64,000 bases of DNA from Euptelea pleiosperma (GCA_035048495.1 CM068540.1:7238829-7302828); one strand, 5' to 3'; shown: positions 1 through 12,152, counted from the first letter of the stretch. The notes: generated from the letters alone by a model not told the origin. Numbers and translations: made by a program.

Positions 1-212
1 CTCCTCTTTTTTTTTTTCTTTTTTGTTTTGGATTTTTTTTCAAGGTGAGAGAGAGAGACGAAGAGGGGTGCTGGGAATTTTTTTTTTTTTTTTGCCTTTT
101 TGGTCTTAAGGGCATTTTTGGCCAAAAAGCACCCAAATGGGGTGCTTATGGAATTTTTTGTGGGGGTGCAAATAGAATTTCCCAAGGTCAAATGTCTTGG
201 TCATATTTGGCA

Positions 213-330
213 TTTTAGGACTATAGGCCCTCGAAAATAGGGTGAATTATTAAGATCGCCTTGTACTTTGTGAAATTAGTAAGATGACCATTGGTCAACA
301 TCACTGACTTAGGCGACAATTATATTAAGA
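213..330. repeat. Arm fragment of a dispersed hairpin repeat
   Basis: This stretch (ACTATAGGCCC..., AATTATTAAGATC, TGTGAAATTAGTAAGA, GGTCAAC) closely matches one arm of the hairpin repeat near 24440-24790. The opposite arm is not seen here, so it looks like a truncated copy. The remaining flank (1-212 and 331-563) holds T-rich runs and no supportable gene. Confidence 0.5.
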
Positions 331-1140
331 AGAGAGCTGCAACAAGGTGTTTTAATGATGTAGAATTAATGGATGGAACAGTTGATGGATCCAGATAGTT
401 TTCAATTGGGCCTAAAAATCTATATAACTCAGAATTAGATGAATCATATATGCAAATTCAAGCTCTTGACAAGATCTATAGAGTTGAAAAGTCAAATATC
501 TCAGCCCTGTAGATTTAAGCCAAATTCCCTTGTTTAAGAGGTCAAATTGCCATTCGAAGGTCAAACCACTACAACAAAATTGACCTTTAATGGTGTTTAG
601 AAAACGCCATACATGACATTTTATAGAGTTCATAGAATGCCATAAAAACGCTGTAAAAGGCTATGTCATGCTTTTCTTAATTAATCAATAGCGTTCTATG
701 CACGCTATATATTAATGGTGTTTTCTGAAAGCCATAAAAGTATAACGTCTATGAACGCCATTAATAAAATTTTGAACTCCATTGTTTAAGACTATTTAAT
801 GAGCTATTGGGACAAGCATGGCATTTAAGGAACACCATCATTTAATTTTATAAAGTCATGGCGTTGTATGAACACTATTGTTTTACTTTTTAGTTTTTTA
901 AATAATGCTCCCATAATTTTCTCTATTAATATAATAAAATTACCTATGAAGATTCATACACAATCTAAAACACATCATTTACATTCCATACAATTAAATA
1001 ATAATAATTCTAATATTTGAAGACCAACACAGTATTAAAATATAGAATTCACTGTTTGATGTAAGTGTTAAATATAACAAGAACTCCCCTTACTATCCAT
1101 TTTTCCATTTAAATACAAAAGAGGACCCAATGGCTCCTCC

Positions 1141-1173
1141 CCCTTCCCCACAAAAAAAAAAAAAAAAAAAAAA
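1141..1173. repeat. Poly-A tract
   Basis: An A-rich run of about 23 bases next to the MYB-like fragment. It could mark retroposition of captured sequence or be simple slippage; nothing decides between them. Confidence 0.5.
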
Positions 1174-1207
1174 TTGGTCTAAGAAATGTCCAACTTGGCT
1201 CTTTTCT

Positions 1208-1334
1208 GAGTAAGAACTTTGTTAACTGGACCTAGTTGTTCCCGTAAATTTGATGAGTAGGAATCAAAGCAACTCATCTTCTTGAGTCCATCCCTCCTTG
1301 TTTATGGCCGAATTTAGATGATTGCAACCTGAAA
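1208..1334 (-). pseudogene. MYB3R-like (three-repeat MYB) exon fragment captured in the CACTA element
   Basis: Read on the minus strand, a pyrimidine-rich TTTCCTTTCAG acceptor at about 1332 precedes codons for CNHLNSAINKEGWTQ, followed after a +1 shift by HQIYGN. This order (NHLNPxIxKxxWTxxEE then HQIYGNxW) is characteristic of the R2/R3 junction of plant MYB3R proteins, transcription factors binding MSA elements of cell-cycle genes. A TGA stop and a frameshift follow EDELL, and the next expected Trp codon is TAG, so the fragment is dead. It lies inside the CACTA boundaries, which suggests transposon capture. A pre-existing MYB3R locus hit by the transposon is less likely, because both CACTA ends lie outside it. 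Confidence 0.6.
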
Positions 1335-2222
1335 GGAAATACATGCAAATCAACATATATTCTAACAAAATCATAGCACTTTGTATCCTTCAACGTGTCG
1401 TAGAGACATAATAATTTCTCTTTAAGAAAGAAATGTCAACATAATCTAATCTCCACTAATTAAACTAATATAGATCAATAAATATGCTCATATCTATAAA
1501 TATACTCATAGTTTCAGCAGATCACAATGATTTAATACACTTCTCTCTATGAATGAATCCCATTTGATAAAATATAAAAGGGAAAACAAAAAAAAATGCT
1601 ACAGTGCAAATAATTCCATCTCATATTTTATGCAAACAACTCCCATTACTTCAATTTGGTAGAAAAATCAACAACTTATAGACAATGAAATGTAATTTTC
1701 CCAAACAATTACTATCTATGTTTGATGTAATTATTCATGAAATAATTTGGGATGTTTGGTTTGTATGTATGTAGAAAATGAAAATTCTGACGAGGTAGAG
1801 ATGTGGAAATGAAAGTTCTATTGATTCTGATCTGGTATTGAAACAGGTTCAACAGAATTGGCTGGCCCCATTTTTTGGTTTTTGCAAGAAGGCTGATCTG
1901 CCTTTGCATGCTAGCGTGTTAACGGTTATATACCAGCTAAGCAACACCTTTGTCTGTGATCCCTGTCATACCCCACAATGATATTGATGTCAAGTTGCTG
2001 AAGTCAAAACTCTGAAACAAGAAGTTACTAGTTCGGTCACACCCACCTCAATGACATCACTCAAGAAAGGAAAACCATACATTTAAAACAGAGAAGTAAT
2101 GAACAATGAAGATTGTAGTAGAAAGAATTCAAGTAATCCAAATATATACGTGTGTGTGTGTATGCGTGTGTGCAAGTTAGCTTTCCAAGGTTTCTAATTC
2201 TCACAAAACCATACCCATGTAA

Positions 2223-5200
2223 TGTCACGTCCCGAATCCGGATACCCAGATACGACCCGAAAATCCGTGGATTGACCCGTTCCCGAACCTATAAGTGATC
2301 CATGAATGTCCCCTAGTGGTCCAATTAGGTCAATTAGACTACTAAGGTTCATTTGAAAACCTACTAAGTAAAAAAAAGAGTCTAGATGTAGGAAACAAAT
2401 AATTCATAATTCAAATAATTTAATCAATCAACTAAATGTAGAGAGATGGAAGTGAGAACATGCTCTCAATCAAAGGCTTACATGCTAGTGAAAATAAATA
2501 AATAATGTTGTAAAATAATAAAATACAACTTTCTAAGGTGTGGAATTGACTCCCAAATCCTCGCCGATCTCCTCGAATGCACCGGAGTCTTTCGTCTCAA
2601 AATCATCTCACGTACCTGACTCCTCAAAATTTAAAAATGGTATCGGTGTAGCACCGTGAGCCGAGGCCCAGTAATACAACAGTGTGTATGGTATGATATC
2701 ATACTATACAAGTTTTTTTAATCAAGGTATGCATCTTAATCGTATAATAAGGATAACATGAATATGATGATGAATGCAAGTGAGTACGGGATGCAAATGC
2801 AACTAGTACCCATAACCGCATAGGGTCTCCATCTCCTTCCTGCACTGGGAGCGGTCTCATCGACCCATCTGCAGGATATAATAACGTCTGGGGCCTTTCA
2901 CCCTAGGGTACCGAACCCTGATTAATTAATAAAACTAATATAAACGTATATAATATACTTCAACCCCGTTCCCTTATGCACCCCTTATATGAAATGACGT
3001 GATGATCATGGTATGACAACAAGATGTACTAGGGTTACATGACATAAGCACACATGTATTTAACATTTAAATAAAAATATAAAATGAACCAATGATCATT
3101 AAGAGTAATAATATGAGAACGAATTAGGGTTAACCATGAATAACATGTAACAATCACCGAAGGTCACGATCAACACGGATGAATAATATAAGTGGAAATC
3201 ACAAGATAATCCAACACAACATGGCCGAACCCTATGAGGGATCCATGACACAAGGTCGAACCCTAAAGAGGGATCCAAGACACTTGGCCGAACCTTATGA
3301 GGGATCCAAGACATATGGGTGGGATCCCCATGCATACAAGTATAGGTCGAACCATCTAGGTATAATAGTCAATAAGACATGACCAAAGATCACAATCAAC
3401 ATCGATGAATAATATAAGTGAAAATCGTAAGAGAATCCAACACGCCATGGCCGAACTCTATGAGAGATCTATGACACAAGGTCGAACCCTAAAGAGGGAT
3501 CCAAGACACTTGGCCGAACCCTATGAGAAATTCAAGACACATGGGTGAGATCCCCATGCATACAAGTATATATCAAACCATCTAGGGTTTAGTCAAACAA
3601 CAAGGTTAAAACCTTAATAGTTAATAATCATGACCGAACCACGAACAATTAATAGGTTTTTTACAAAAAAAATATACTGCATTATAAAAATCATAACTAA
3701 ATAAATATCAATTAGAAAAATATAAACTCAATGGATTTAAAAACTAGATTCACAAAGGTTTTATGAAAAATAAATAGAAAAATATTCAGATTCAAAATAT
3801 AGGTCAAAACGCTTAATTAATTCGGCCGGACAGAATCTTGGATATAGAAAAGTCTCGCACATTGTAAAAGTTATAACTAAATAAATAATTATTAGAAAAA
3901 TACAAACTCAATTAATTTGAAAACTAAATTCATATAAGTATCTATAAAAAATAATTAAAAAAATATTTAGATTAAAAATATAGATCGAAATCCCAAGTGA
4001 AGTGGACCGTATAAAATCTGAAATTCTGAGTTTTATAGAAAAGTCCAGCACGTTTGAGAGGTATTTAGAAAAAATAATTATAAAAAATACAACGAAAATG
4101 ATAAAGAATATAATCATCCGTTATAGGTACAAAATAGACCATGGCCCAACCCATCATGGTGGCCCAAAATAAAGATCAACCCAATAAGAATAAAATAAAT
4201 ATTGTTGAAATTAATTTATAATGAGTATCAACCATTATCTAATGAAAGAGAAATAAAATCTTGAAGAAAAACAAGTATAAGATGGATCAAACACACTTAT
4301 CTCAAGGTTTCTTGAATTTTAATGAAAATCAAAAGTTTCTTCTAATTTAAAAGTCGTCGGATCGTCCTCTCCTCGGAGTATGTTCTTCTAATCGGAGTCT
4401 CCGTCAATTCTCCCTTCTTGCTCGATTGCGATCGGTGCCCGGATGAAGGTTTAATAGAGCTTTCTTTATTCTTCAATGGAGTTGGGTTTGTGAAAGCTTC
4501 TAAAACTTTAGGATTTTCATAAATAGGTTTAGGGAAGGATTAGGGTTTCTATTTTGTTAAAATTCGTAACTAGCAAATGGATGACTTTTTTAACCCTCAA
4601 AAACTTATATTTTACACTATTAATGGGTTAGGAATGGGCCCAAGGCCCATATACATCAATAGGCTTCATTTAAGAATATTATTAAGCCCAAAAGACTTCT
4701 AGATCGGCCATACGGCCCCACCCAACAATCATAATACAAATAATTATAAATTAATTCAATCAAACTATATTATATAATTTAAAAGTCCATACAATAAGGT
4801 ATTGGCACATGACACACACGTAAATCACAAAAAGTAGTCTAAATACATAAAAATCATAAAAAAATGTTCAAAGCACCAGAAAAATGTCAAATGACATTCG
4901 AATGACCCGAAAGTGATTCGCGGGTTCCACACTCCTATTAAATAAATAAAATATAATTAAATATTAATTTTGAAAAAATATAAGAATTGTATGAAAGTTC
5001 AAAAATTACGAAAATACTATTTTTGTCAAAATCTCCGGCTAAGATTTTTATGTCTCAAGAAAGGTTCTAAATTTCACAGGTAAGTTGGTAAAGATAAAAT
5101 AGGTATATTTTTGGTGTCTCGGGCCCACAAAATAATTTTTTTATAAAAGTTCTGGAATGTTAGCTGGGGAAAGAAAAAGTCCCCTGCAAGTTATGGTTCA

Positions 5201-5407
5201 TTATTTTTAGTAAGAAATTTAGCCCTAAAGAGCGAGTTTTAAAAATAGCAAGTTTTTAAAGTCGTCAGAATAAAACCAAATTAAACATACATATTCAAGC
5301 ATTATATTAAACCATAAAAATAATAATAGAAGTTTGAAAAAGGTTTATGTTTTTATTATTAGGTGAATTTACCATAATACCCTAGAACGAAAGTTCAGGG
5401 TATTACA
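2223..5407. mobile_element. Solo LTR (family A), about 3.2 kb, nested in the CACTA element
   Basis: The segment begins TGTCACGTCCCG and ends GGTATTACA, i.e. TG...CA, flanked by the perfect 5 bp duplication TGTAA at 2218-2222 and 5408-5412. No PBS, gag or pol was seen inside and no internal repeat of the start was noticed, so a solo LTR left by recombination between LTRs is the simplest reading. Long LTRs starting TGTCACG-C are known from Tekay/Del-type chromoviruses, but the clade cannot be proved from an LTR. Short partial repeats around GGGATCCAAGACA occur at 3230-3560. A diverged relative lies at about 61030-62560. It is younger than the CACTA insertion it interrupts. Confidence 0.8.
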
Positions 5408-5742
5408 TGTAATGTCAACATGGGTACCCTGGATAGTCCATAATTTTCTCCAATTAAATCTTGATTGTTTTGTGGATATACATCTTCATATCTTTATGGG
5501 ACCATCTTCACCCATTCCAACAACTTGCAGCTGCCCACTAAAGTTGCAAGCGGCTAAACAATGCCCAAAAATAGAGAATGTTCATTTATCCTATAGATAT
5601 AGAGGCATTTTACCATTTGTATGATGCAGAATCCCCTGATAAAGAAAACAAAAATAGTCAGCCCACTTTACCGACATTTTTAGTTTTTGAGGTTCAAGTT
5701 TTTAGAAGGAAAGAAATAATAGAATTTTCAAACAAGAAGAGT

Positions 5743-5935
5743 TCAACTGGTAGGGTATTGTGGGTTAGATCAGAGCTTAGACTATCTGGATCTGGAGATC
5801 ATCCTATCCTTCGCGGAGTAGAAAATAGTTTCATCCTGAAGCACCAGAGCCGTCCGATCATCATCAAGATACGAATTGTCTGACCTCGAAGATTGTGTGG
5901 GTTAGATCAGATATTTTTCCCCGATAGGTATTATT
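5743..5935. repeat. Fragment of a Tat-type LTR, rearranged
   Basis: Its right half (GTGTGGGTTAGATCAG, antisense) matches the LTR end at 57680-57760, while TTAGACTATCTGGATCTGGAG at 5773-5793 matches 57906-57926 in the other relative orientation. So it is a piece of the same LTR family as the Tat element in this window, with an inverted rearrangement, lying inside the CACTA body. Confidence 0.5.
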
Positions 5936-7114
5936 AGAGATAAGGTTTGGAAATGATTATTCAACAATTACCAATCAAATTAGTCAATTCAATGACTACC
6001 TATATTCAAATTTTGAGAACAAGGAAAAAACACAAAGGGCATTAGTGGCAGTAGTAGTACTTACCAAGTTATGATTGAAGATGCGAGGAAGCGATCAAGG
6101 GGGCACCTAGAAACCCTAATTGTAATAGAGTATTGATCTCATAGCCTGATCAATGGAAAATTAAAAGTGCATTCAAAATGTAGAACTATATGAGGTTGAT
6201 GTTCAACAAAGAAAAGATGCAGATTCAGCAAGAAAGAAGAAAATATCACATAAAAGTCCTGCATTGAGAATGTGGTAATAAAAGAAACTATAATAAAGAA
6301 AGAAAAAAGGTAATTTTTGAATGCCATGTACCTCAGGAATCTTTTTCTTCTACAAAAACAATTAAAATATCTGTATGGCATAAAAATAAATTCCACTGCA
6401 CCATCACCTATAACCATAATTAAAAGGGAAGCAATGAAATAGAAACTTAATTCCATTAACCTTATGTTCATAATTTTTCTTATACAAGAACTGCCTAAAC
6501 ATACAACGCTGTTTTCAGAAACAAAAATCTACATTGTGGAACCCAAATCAGTACCTCCATACTCATAGTCTACTTTGAAAAATTAGATTTCCAGGGTACT
6601 TCTCAACAACATTGATGTAAAAGAAACAAAAAGTTATCATCCATGGCTACAACATAAACACATAAAACTTCAAAAAGAAAATGGACAAAGCATTTTTCTA
6701 ATCACTTGTGATGCTTGACCTCCAAGCTTGCAGTGCTTAATTTCCTGCCTGCAATTATAGAAGAATCCACAATAGAAGGGTGAAAAGGCAACACTAGACC
6801 CAAAGTAACCACTTCAGCCCATTAAATTTGATAATCACCAAAGAACAAGGGTTCCATAAATCTGCAATTTAAGCACAAACTAGAAGTTTGATTATTCATT
6901 TTAATGCACATCTTCATTATAGGAACTATGGTGTTATATTAGAAAACAAGTGCATATATATTCTAAAACAAAACTATATGGTTTATGGATAAAAGAAATA
7001 AAAAGAACACAAAGATGATCAAAATTCCTAGTTGTATGATATGTACCTAAAAAGGAGCACTAACCCTTGCTAAACCCATGGATAAAAAGTAACATCAGTT
7101 AAGTTTAAATTGAG

Positions 7115-7271
7115 TTAAAACTTCTTTATGAGTTGCCAGTCCAAAAAGTTCTTGGCCATCTGTGACTGCAACTCCACAGTTAGATCATCAAGCATCATAC
7201 ATGCTCTCTTAGGCATGGATTCCACATATCTTTGTTTTGCATCCTTGCGAATCAGCACATGCTTCTCAACC
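7115..7271 (-). pseudogene. Unrecognised exon-like ORF inside the CACTA element
   Basis: On the minus strand a good acceptor (TTGTTGTTGCACAG) ends at 7272. An open frame then runs 51 codons to a TAA at 7115-7117. The peptide is charged and non-repetitive (VEKHVLIRKDAKQRY, then CMMLDDLTVELQSQM) and probably helical. It looks like a genuine terminal exon rather than chance ORF sequence, but I do not recognise the family. It may be CACTA-encoded or captured from a host gene. Around it, 5936-7100 and 7280-8500 show possible further acceptors (for example near 6750) but no gene model I can support. Confidence 0.35.
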
Positions 7272-8698
7272 TGTGCAACAACAATATCAAAACATGAGAT
7301 GAGCAGATCAGAGCATAAACTCTATATTCATTAGTCAAGGCACATGCAAACCAAGTTGACTAATGGAGTTCCTAATGGAATGACATGCTGTTGAACATTG
7401 ATCTAAATATAAATTAGTTACAATATTTTTCATCCATGGAATTTTGACAATTAATTTTGTTTTTACTTTTCTAAGGGAAATAACTGCAGAATCTATATTA
7501 TAATAGTGGTTATAAATCTTTAGATCTGAGATTGTTCTAAGAGTTATAAATCTCTAGATCTGAGATAGATCTAAGAGTGGTTTTTCTAGAAAACACCGAT
7601 CATATATATGATTATCGACATGATATTGCGAAGAGAGAAATCAGATTAGAGGGAGATCTGAAATTGCAAAATAGCCCAAACTAAATAGGCACGTGCAAAG
7701 CAACATGCCGCCACAAGTCCTTTGAGAGGCCTAAAGTAATAGGATCTGACCATAAAGGTAAGAAATTAAGAGAAAAAAGCTAGAAATAAGAACTTTATAT
7801 GGAAAATCAAAACATTAGCTAAGAATAAAGTTGGAACCCTAGATGTAAAATAAGAACCCTAGGTCATTACCTTGTGATCTCTCCCTCTCTTGAACGTTGG
7901 AGCTCATCACTATAATAAAAATTGGATGAGAAAGAGCTCTTATTCGATGGCTGAAAGAGCACAACCACAACTGTTGCTACTAATTGAGATCGATTTCTGC
8001 TGTTGGAAGCGTTGCTAAATGGGTTGTAATCACCACTGCAGCGACGAGCAACTGATTCATATCAAGTTCCACCATTGGAACTGTTGATAAGAAGGGGGTA
8101 ATCACCACTGCAATGACCTGCAACACTAGCCTTTGCATCGGCCACTACAAGATGATTTGATAGTTCTTTAGGTAGCAACAACAAGAAAATCCTAAGAACG
8201 CAAAAGAAGAAATCTCTTCACCTCTTTCTGGAACACAGGAGGAGCTCGAAAACCCTAATGATCTAGCTGACGTGAGCGAAGAGGAAGATGGAGGCGTTCA
8301 CGTAAATAGAGAGACCGGTGAGATTAGAGGGGTTTAAAGGACCACCGCGAGAGAGAGAGAGATAAGATCGGAGAAGGAGGGAGGAAGGAGAGGGACATGG
8401 GAGATGAAGGGTAGTGGGAAGTGGAAGAATTGTGTTGAGGTTTTGCCGCGTGATAGATATGTTCGCGCGGGGTTCGGACAAAAAAAAAATTTATTCCCCG
8501 CAGGCTTATCAACAAAAACTTATCAGCATTCCTAAATGAACGCTGTGAACTAAGTGTTAAACCCTATTAATATATCTTACAATAACACCTTAATTGCGTT
8601 CAACACACAAAACGCCATGAAATATTAGAAATTTACAGCATTCCCCTATGAACGTTGTGAAATTAATGCCGTAATAGGTATAATTTGTTGTAGTGAAC

Positions 8699-9340
8699 TT
8701 ACTATTTTTAGTAAATTTTCATCGTCTAGAAAGTTCTTTTTGAGTTTCAATTTGTGTGGAAAAGAATTAATTATTAATTTTAGGGTAGGGTGAAAGTTTT
8801 GGGTCAAATTAGGAAAAAAATTTATTTTGAAAAAAATTCTATTTTTAGCAATTTTAGACTTTTAGTTACTTTCTATTTCTTTATTCCATTTGTCTTATAA
8901 AAATATATAGGTTGTAATTGGACGAAATTATCAATGACAGATTTTGTTTAGAATTCTATTGCTCCTAATTTCTCCTTGTAGATTTAAGGATTTTCTTCTG
9001 GTGAAGATGATGATATTCATCTTTGTACGATTTCGTGATAAACTTCATGATTCTGCTACATCATTTAATGATGAGATTTAGTGAGGGCACCAACGGTGTG
9101 ATAAGATGTCGACTGCAACTGATAAGATTGGTTAAATGTTGAATAGCTTGTTGGAGTGCTAAAAATCAAGCAATGAATACACTTCCTTTTAGAAATCAAC
9201 TGTGAAGAAAATTTCAGCATGATCATCATGTAGATCTCGATGATAAAAAATGGTTGAAATTCGACAATGAAACTTTTGACTTTGATAGGAAATTTGACAA
9301 AAAAATGAAGGAACTTGTTCTATGGTCATTAAGAGAAGGT
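8699..9340. other. No supportable gene; retroelement-like AT-rich flank
   Basis: The sequence right of the CACTA element is AT-rich, with a TATA-like TATAAAAATATATAG near 8895 that would suit an old LTR. A short open stretch around 9170-9360 on the plus strand (acidic and Lys-rich) is not recognised and is soon closed by stops. Confidence 0.3.
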
Positions 9341-10301
9341 GATGGAATCACTCCACCATAATAGACGAAAAATCACTATTCAAACTAAGATTTCACACTC
9401 TAAACAAAAACTTCCATTCAAATCAAAATCAAAATGCGTGGAGTTTCTCTCAATCACATCTTATTTATAAAATCTATCTTTCGGATTCCTCTAAATTTTT
9501 TTCTCTAAAACAAGTAAATTTCCTAATAAATTTGCAAAACATAAAATTAAAATCTTAATTAAACTAAACAAACAAAAGAATATTTTAATTAAAATAGAAA
9601 AAATTATTGGGAAATCCAACTTTTCCACTATGTATAAATCAAAGGAAAAATACCACAAGAGAACAAATACACCATGCAACAACTACAATAGAAACAATAT
9701 GCAGCCAAAGAAAAATAGAACAAGACAACCACAAATTTTAATGGGGAAACTCTCTAATGAGAAGGGAAAAACCATGGGACTTAGTCTAGTAAATCTTTCA
9801 CTATGATAATAATAATGATTACAATTTCTCTAAATAAATATAAAGGATTGCAGTCATCAAGGAGCAAAAATAGATCTTGAATATCTAATTTCACCAAGAA
9901 AATACTAGAATACACAAAAAGGAAGAAAAAAACTTCTTTATAAAGAAAAGCTATAAATACTTCTAATAGAGACCTTGAAGAGATGAAGAACAATGAACTA
10001 GTAATGTGAATCAAGCTGCATAACCCAGATGAGAAAGATGCATCCAACACTTTACATTCTCTCTCATTCTTCTTCTTTTCTTCAAAAGAACCTTCAACAC
10101 TCTCAAAATTCACTAGAGAAGAAATTTTTTTTTTTTATTTGTTTGATTTGCAAGTGCATTTAATGCTCTCAACCACTCTAGACAAAAATATTCAGCCTTT
10201 TGTAACACCTTTTTTGCTTTCAATAAAGGAGACCTACATTGGACACTAATTTTGTCCAACAAAAATGGGTCCCACCTCCACATGACGAGGGAACCCCAAC
10301 A
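9340..10301 (-). mobile_element. 3' LTR of a Ty1/copia element (left boundary approximate)
   Basis: On the minus strand, the purine-rich tract AAGAATGGGAGATT (10303-10316) is followed by TGTTGGGG starting at 10301, the usual polypurine-tract-to-LTR junction. Downstream come a TATA-like TATTTATAGC near 9950 and a ...GTTTTTCCC... segment near 9770, both common in copia LTRs. The far end was not located, so the left coordinate is a guess. It is contiguous with the RNase H remnants to its right. Confidence 0.5.
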
Positions 10302-10329
10302 AATCTCCCATTCTTAAATCATGAGGACG

Positions 10330-10533
10330 GTACCCCTTTGAAGAAGGGAATGCTCAAATTAGTTATGATTCTACAATCTTCATGTCTGCCTTTAATTAGG
10401 TAATGCCTTTGTCATCATATCTGAACTATTCTTGCCTGTATGTATCTTCTCAAGTTGTAACAATTTCGCTCAAGAACATTTTGAATATTCTAATGATACC
10501 TCATGTCAATGTGCTTTAACTTGGAATGAAAAC
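10330..10533 (-). pseudogene. Ty1/copia RNase H, C-terminal remnant
   Basis: The minus-strand translation contains KLKHIDMRYH followed by an NVLE...IHT-like stretch and a decayed version of the 'MMTKALP' segment that ends most copia polyproteins. Stops and frame changes are present. It is the continuation of the remnant at 11545-11888 on the other side of the MITE 10537-11538, and it leads into the polypurine tract and LTR at 10301. Confidence 0.65.
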
Positions 10534-10536
10534 TTA

Positions 10537-11538
10537 TGTTGCGTTTATTTTTTTTTCACGCGTATTTTTGAACATGTGCACTTTGAATATGTGCACATTC
10601 AATGCTCACGAATTCTAATGTATGATGTTTGGACAAAGTCAACAAATCACACATAAAAATTGATTATGTGCATTTATTTGTGCAAATGATGGTGGATGTT
10701 GCATCTGATTCGGTCTATAGTGTTGCATTGTATAAAATTATACATACACGTTTTCAAACTACCACGTGTACTCGAATATTTTTATATGGTTTAGATATAC
10801 ATATAATATATTATATAATATCTAATATTAGATATATTATATAAATATAATATAATATACTATATTATATAGTATAATATTATATTATATGTTATATATT
10901 ACATAGTATTATATATATTATAATATATATATTTTTATTATAATAATATATCATATTATTATATGATAATCATAAATAATTTTATTATATTGTATTATAA
11001 TATATTATTACATAATATTATTATAATATCATAATATAAATATATTAATATTATAAGAATATTATTATTATGATATATTATATTAATGTTATATAATATT
11101 AATATTATAATGATATTATTATAATGTATTATATAATAATATTAATATTATTATTATATTATAGAATATTATTATTATAATGTATTATATATAATGATAT
11201 TATTATAATGTATTATACAATAATATTATAAAATTTTATGTAATATATTTTATGTAATATATAATATATTAAAAATTCTTATTTAAATATAGTGTGATGC
11301 ACCATGCGATGCACCATAAGTATGCTTTATGGTACAATGGCGCGTGTTATAACACCCAATTTTGTGCGTGTTCTAATTCTGAAGGGGGGTGTGTGTTGCA
11401 ACACGAGCCTTGGTGCACATTGAGGGCCCTGATGCACATTGTGAGTCGCGCACATTGATGCAAACAAACATATATTTTTTAGCTGAGTTGCGCACAACAG
11501 CGCCAATGCGCGCACATCTTTAAAAAACAAACGTAGCC
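10537..11538. mobile_element. PIF/Harbinger-like MITE with AT-rich core
   Basis: The ends are related inverted repeats (TGTTGCGTTTATTTTT at 10537 and the complement of GGCTACGTTTGTTTTTT ending at 11538). They are flanked by TTA at 10534-10536 and 11539-11541, the target typical of PIF/Harbinger. It interrupts the RNase H of a copia element, which supports the boundaries. The arms contain TGTGCACATT/GCGCACATTG-type motifs and the centre is almost pure A/T. No transposase ORF is seen. Confidence 0.65.
10770..11280. repeat. AT-rich low-complexity tract (TATAATA-type)
   Basis: About 500 bases of imperfect TATAATA/ATATTATTAT repeats, almost free of G and C, forming the core of the MITE. It would form cruciforms readily, and assembly length is uncertain in such a tract. 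Confidence 0.85.
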
Positions 11539-11544
11539 TTAAAT

Positions 11545-11888
11545 TCTTACAAAGGTGAATAACACTTTGGCTATCTCAATGGGGAGTGTATTTTTCTTGG
11601 TTCAAACGCAGTTCTTGTAAGAAACTTTTCAATCATAACATATCTTTACAAGCTTCTATTACAACAATGTGGACTTCCTAGAGTCAACATCTCTAACCAT
11701 GTATGCATATGTGAAACCTTTTAACACAAGCTCACCACCTCCAAAGCATAAACATATTTTGGATGACCCATTGAGATACTTGAAAATCCACTTAACTACT
11801 ATCTAATGTTCTTTTCCAATATTGACAAGAAATCTATGAACAACACCAACTACATGTGCAATGTCAGACCTCATACCCACCCTAGTTA
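11545..11888 (-). pseudogene. Ty1/copia RT/RNase H remnant
   Basis: The minus strand encodes RSDIAHVVGVVHRFL, then VVKWIFKYLNGSSK and LCFGGGE, then YMVRDVDSRKST. This is the conserved RT-end/RNase H block of copia polyproteins, where 'DADWAGD..DRKSTSG' carries catalytic Asp residues; here part of that motif is changed and a stop interrupts after GKEH. The frame runs into the MITE at 11538. Upstream pol sequence is missing to the right of about 11890, so the element is 5'-truncated. Confidence 0.8.
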
Positions 11889-12152
11889 GTAAATTCGTGT
11901 ATTATTTTGCGGGCGCACCGATCCGAGTATGGTGCACCACCCACTTTATTTATGGTTGTTTTTTGGGTCACTCTCTCATTCCCCTCTTTTGTTTGCCCTA
12001 TAAACCATCTTTGAGTCTCTCCAAACCCATGAGAGAACTCTAGATTTATATATTCTCTCTCAAATCTAATATCTTTCTAGAGATTTTCATTCTCTACAAT
12101 ATCCTATAAATTGTTTGTGTGATGTATTCTATCATTCCATCTCCTTGTGTCT

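Larger units (their letters stand above)
567..8695. mobile_element. CACTA (En/Spm-type) DNA transposon, complete ends, internally disrupted
   Basis: The left end reads CACTACAACAAA at 567 and the right end is its reverse complement, TTTGTTGTAGTG, ending at 8695. The 3 bp target duplication AAC lies at 564-566 and 8696-8698, the size expected for CACTA elements. Subterminal regions on both sides carry repeated short motifs around AACGCCAT and GAACGCTGTGA (about 580-850 and 8520-8670), as is usual in this superfamily. No TNP2 transposase is recognisable inside; instead there are exon-like segments of host type (about 1208-1334 and 7115-7271, minus strand). Without the inserted solo LTR at 2223-5407 the body is about 4.9 kb. 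It is best read as a non-autonomous, gene-fragment-carrying CACTA element. Confidence is high for the boundaries, moderate for the cargo. Confidence 0.9.

Noticed and set aside
8263..8515. Minus-strand Ser/Pro-rich small ORFs near the CACTA right end
   Set aside because: Composition-driven frames in a GA-rich stretch. They may be leader sequence of a CACTA transcript, but no protein family is visible.
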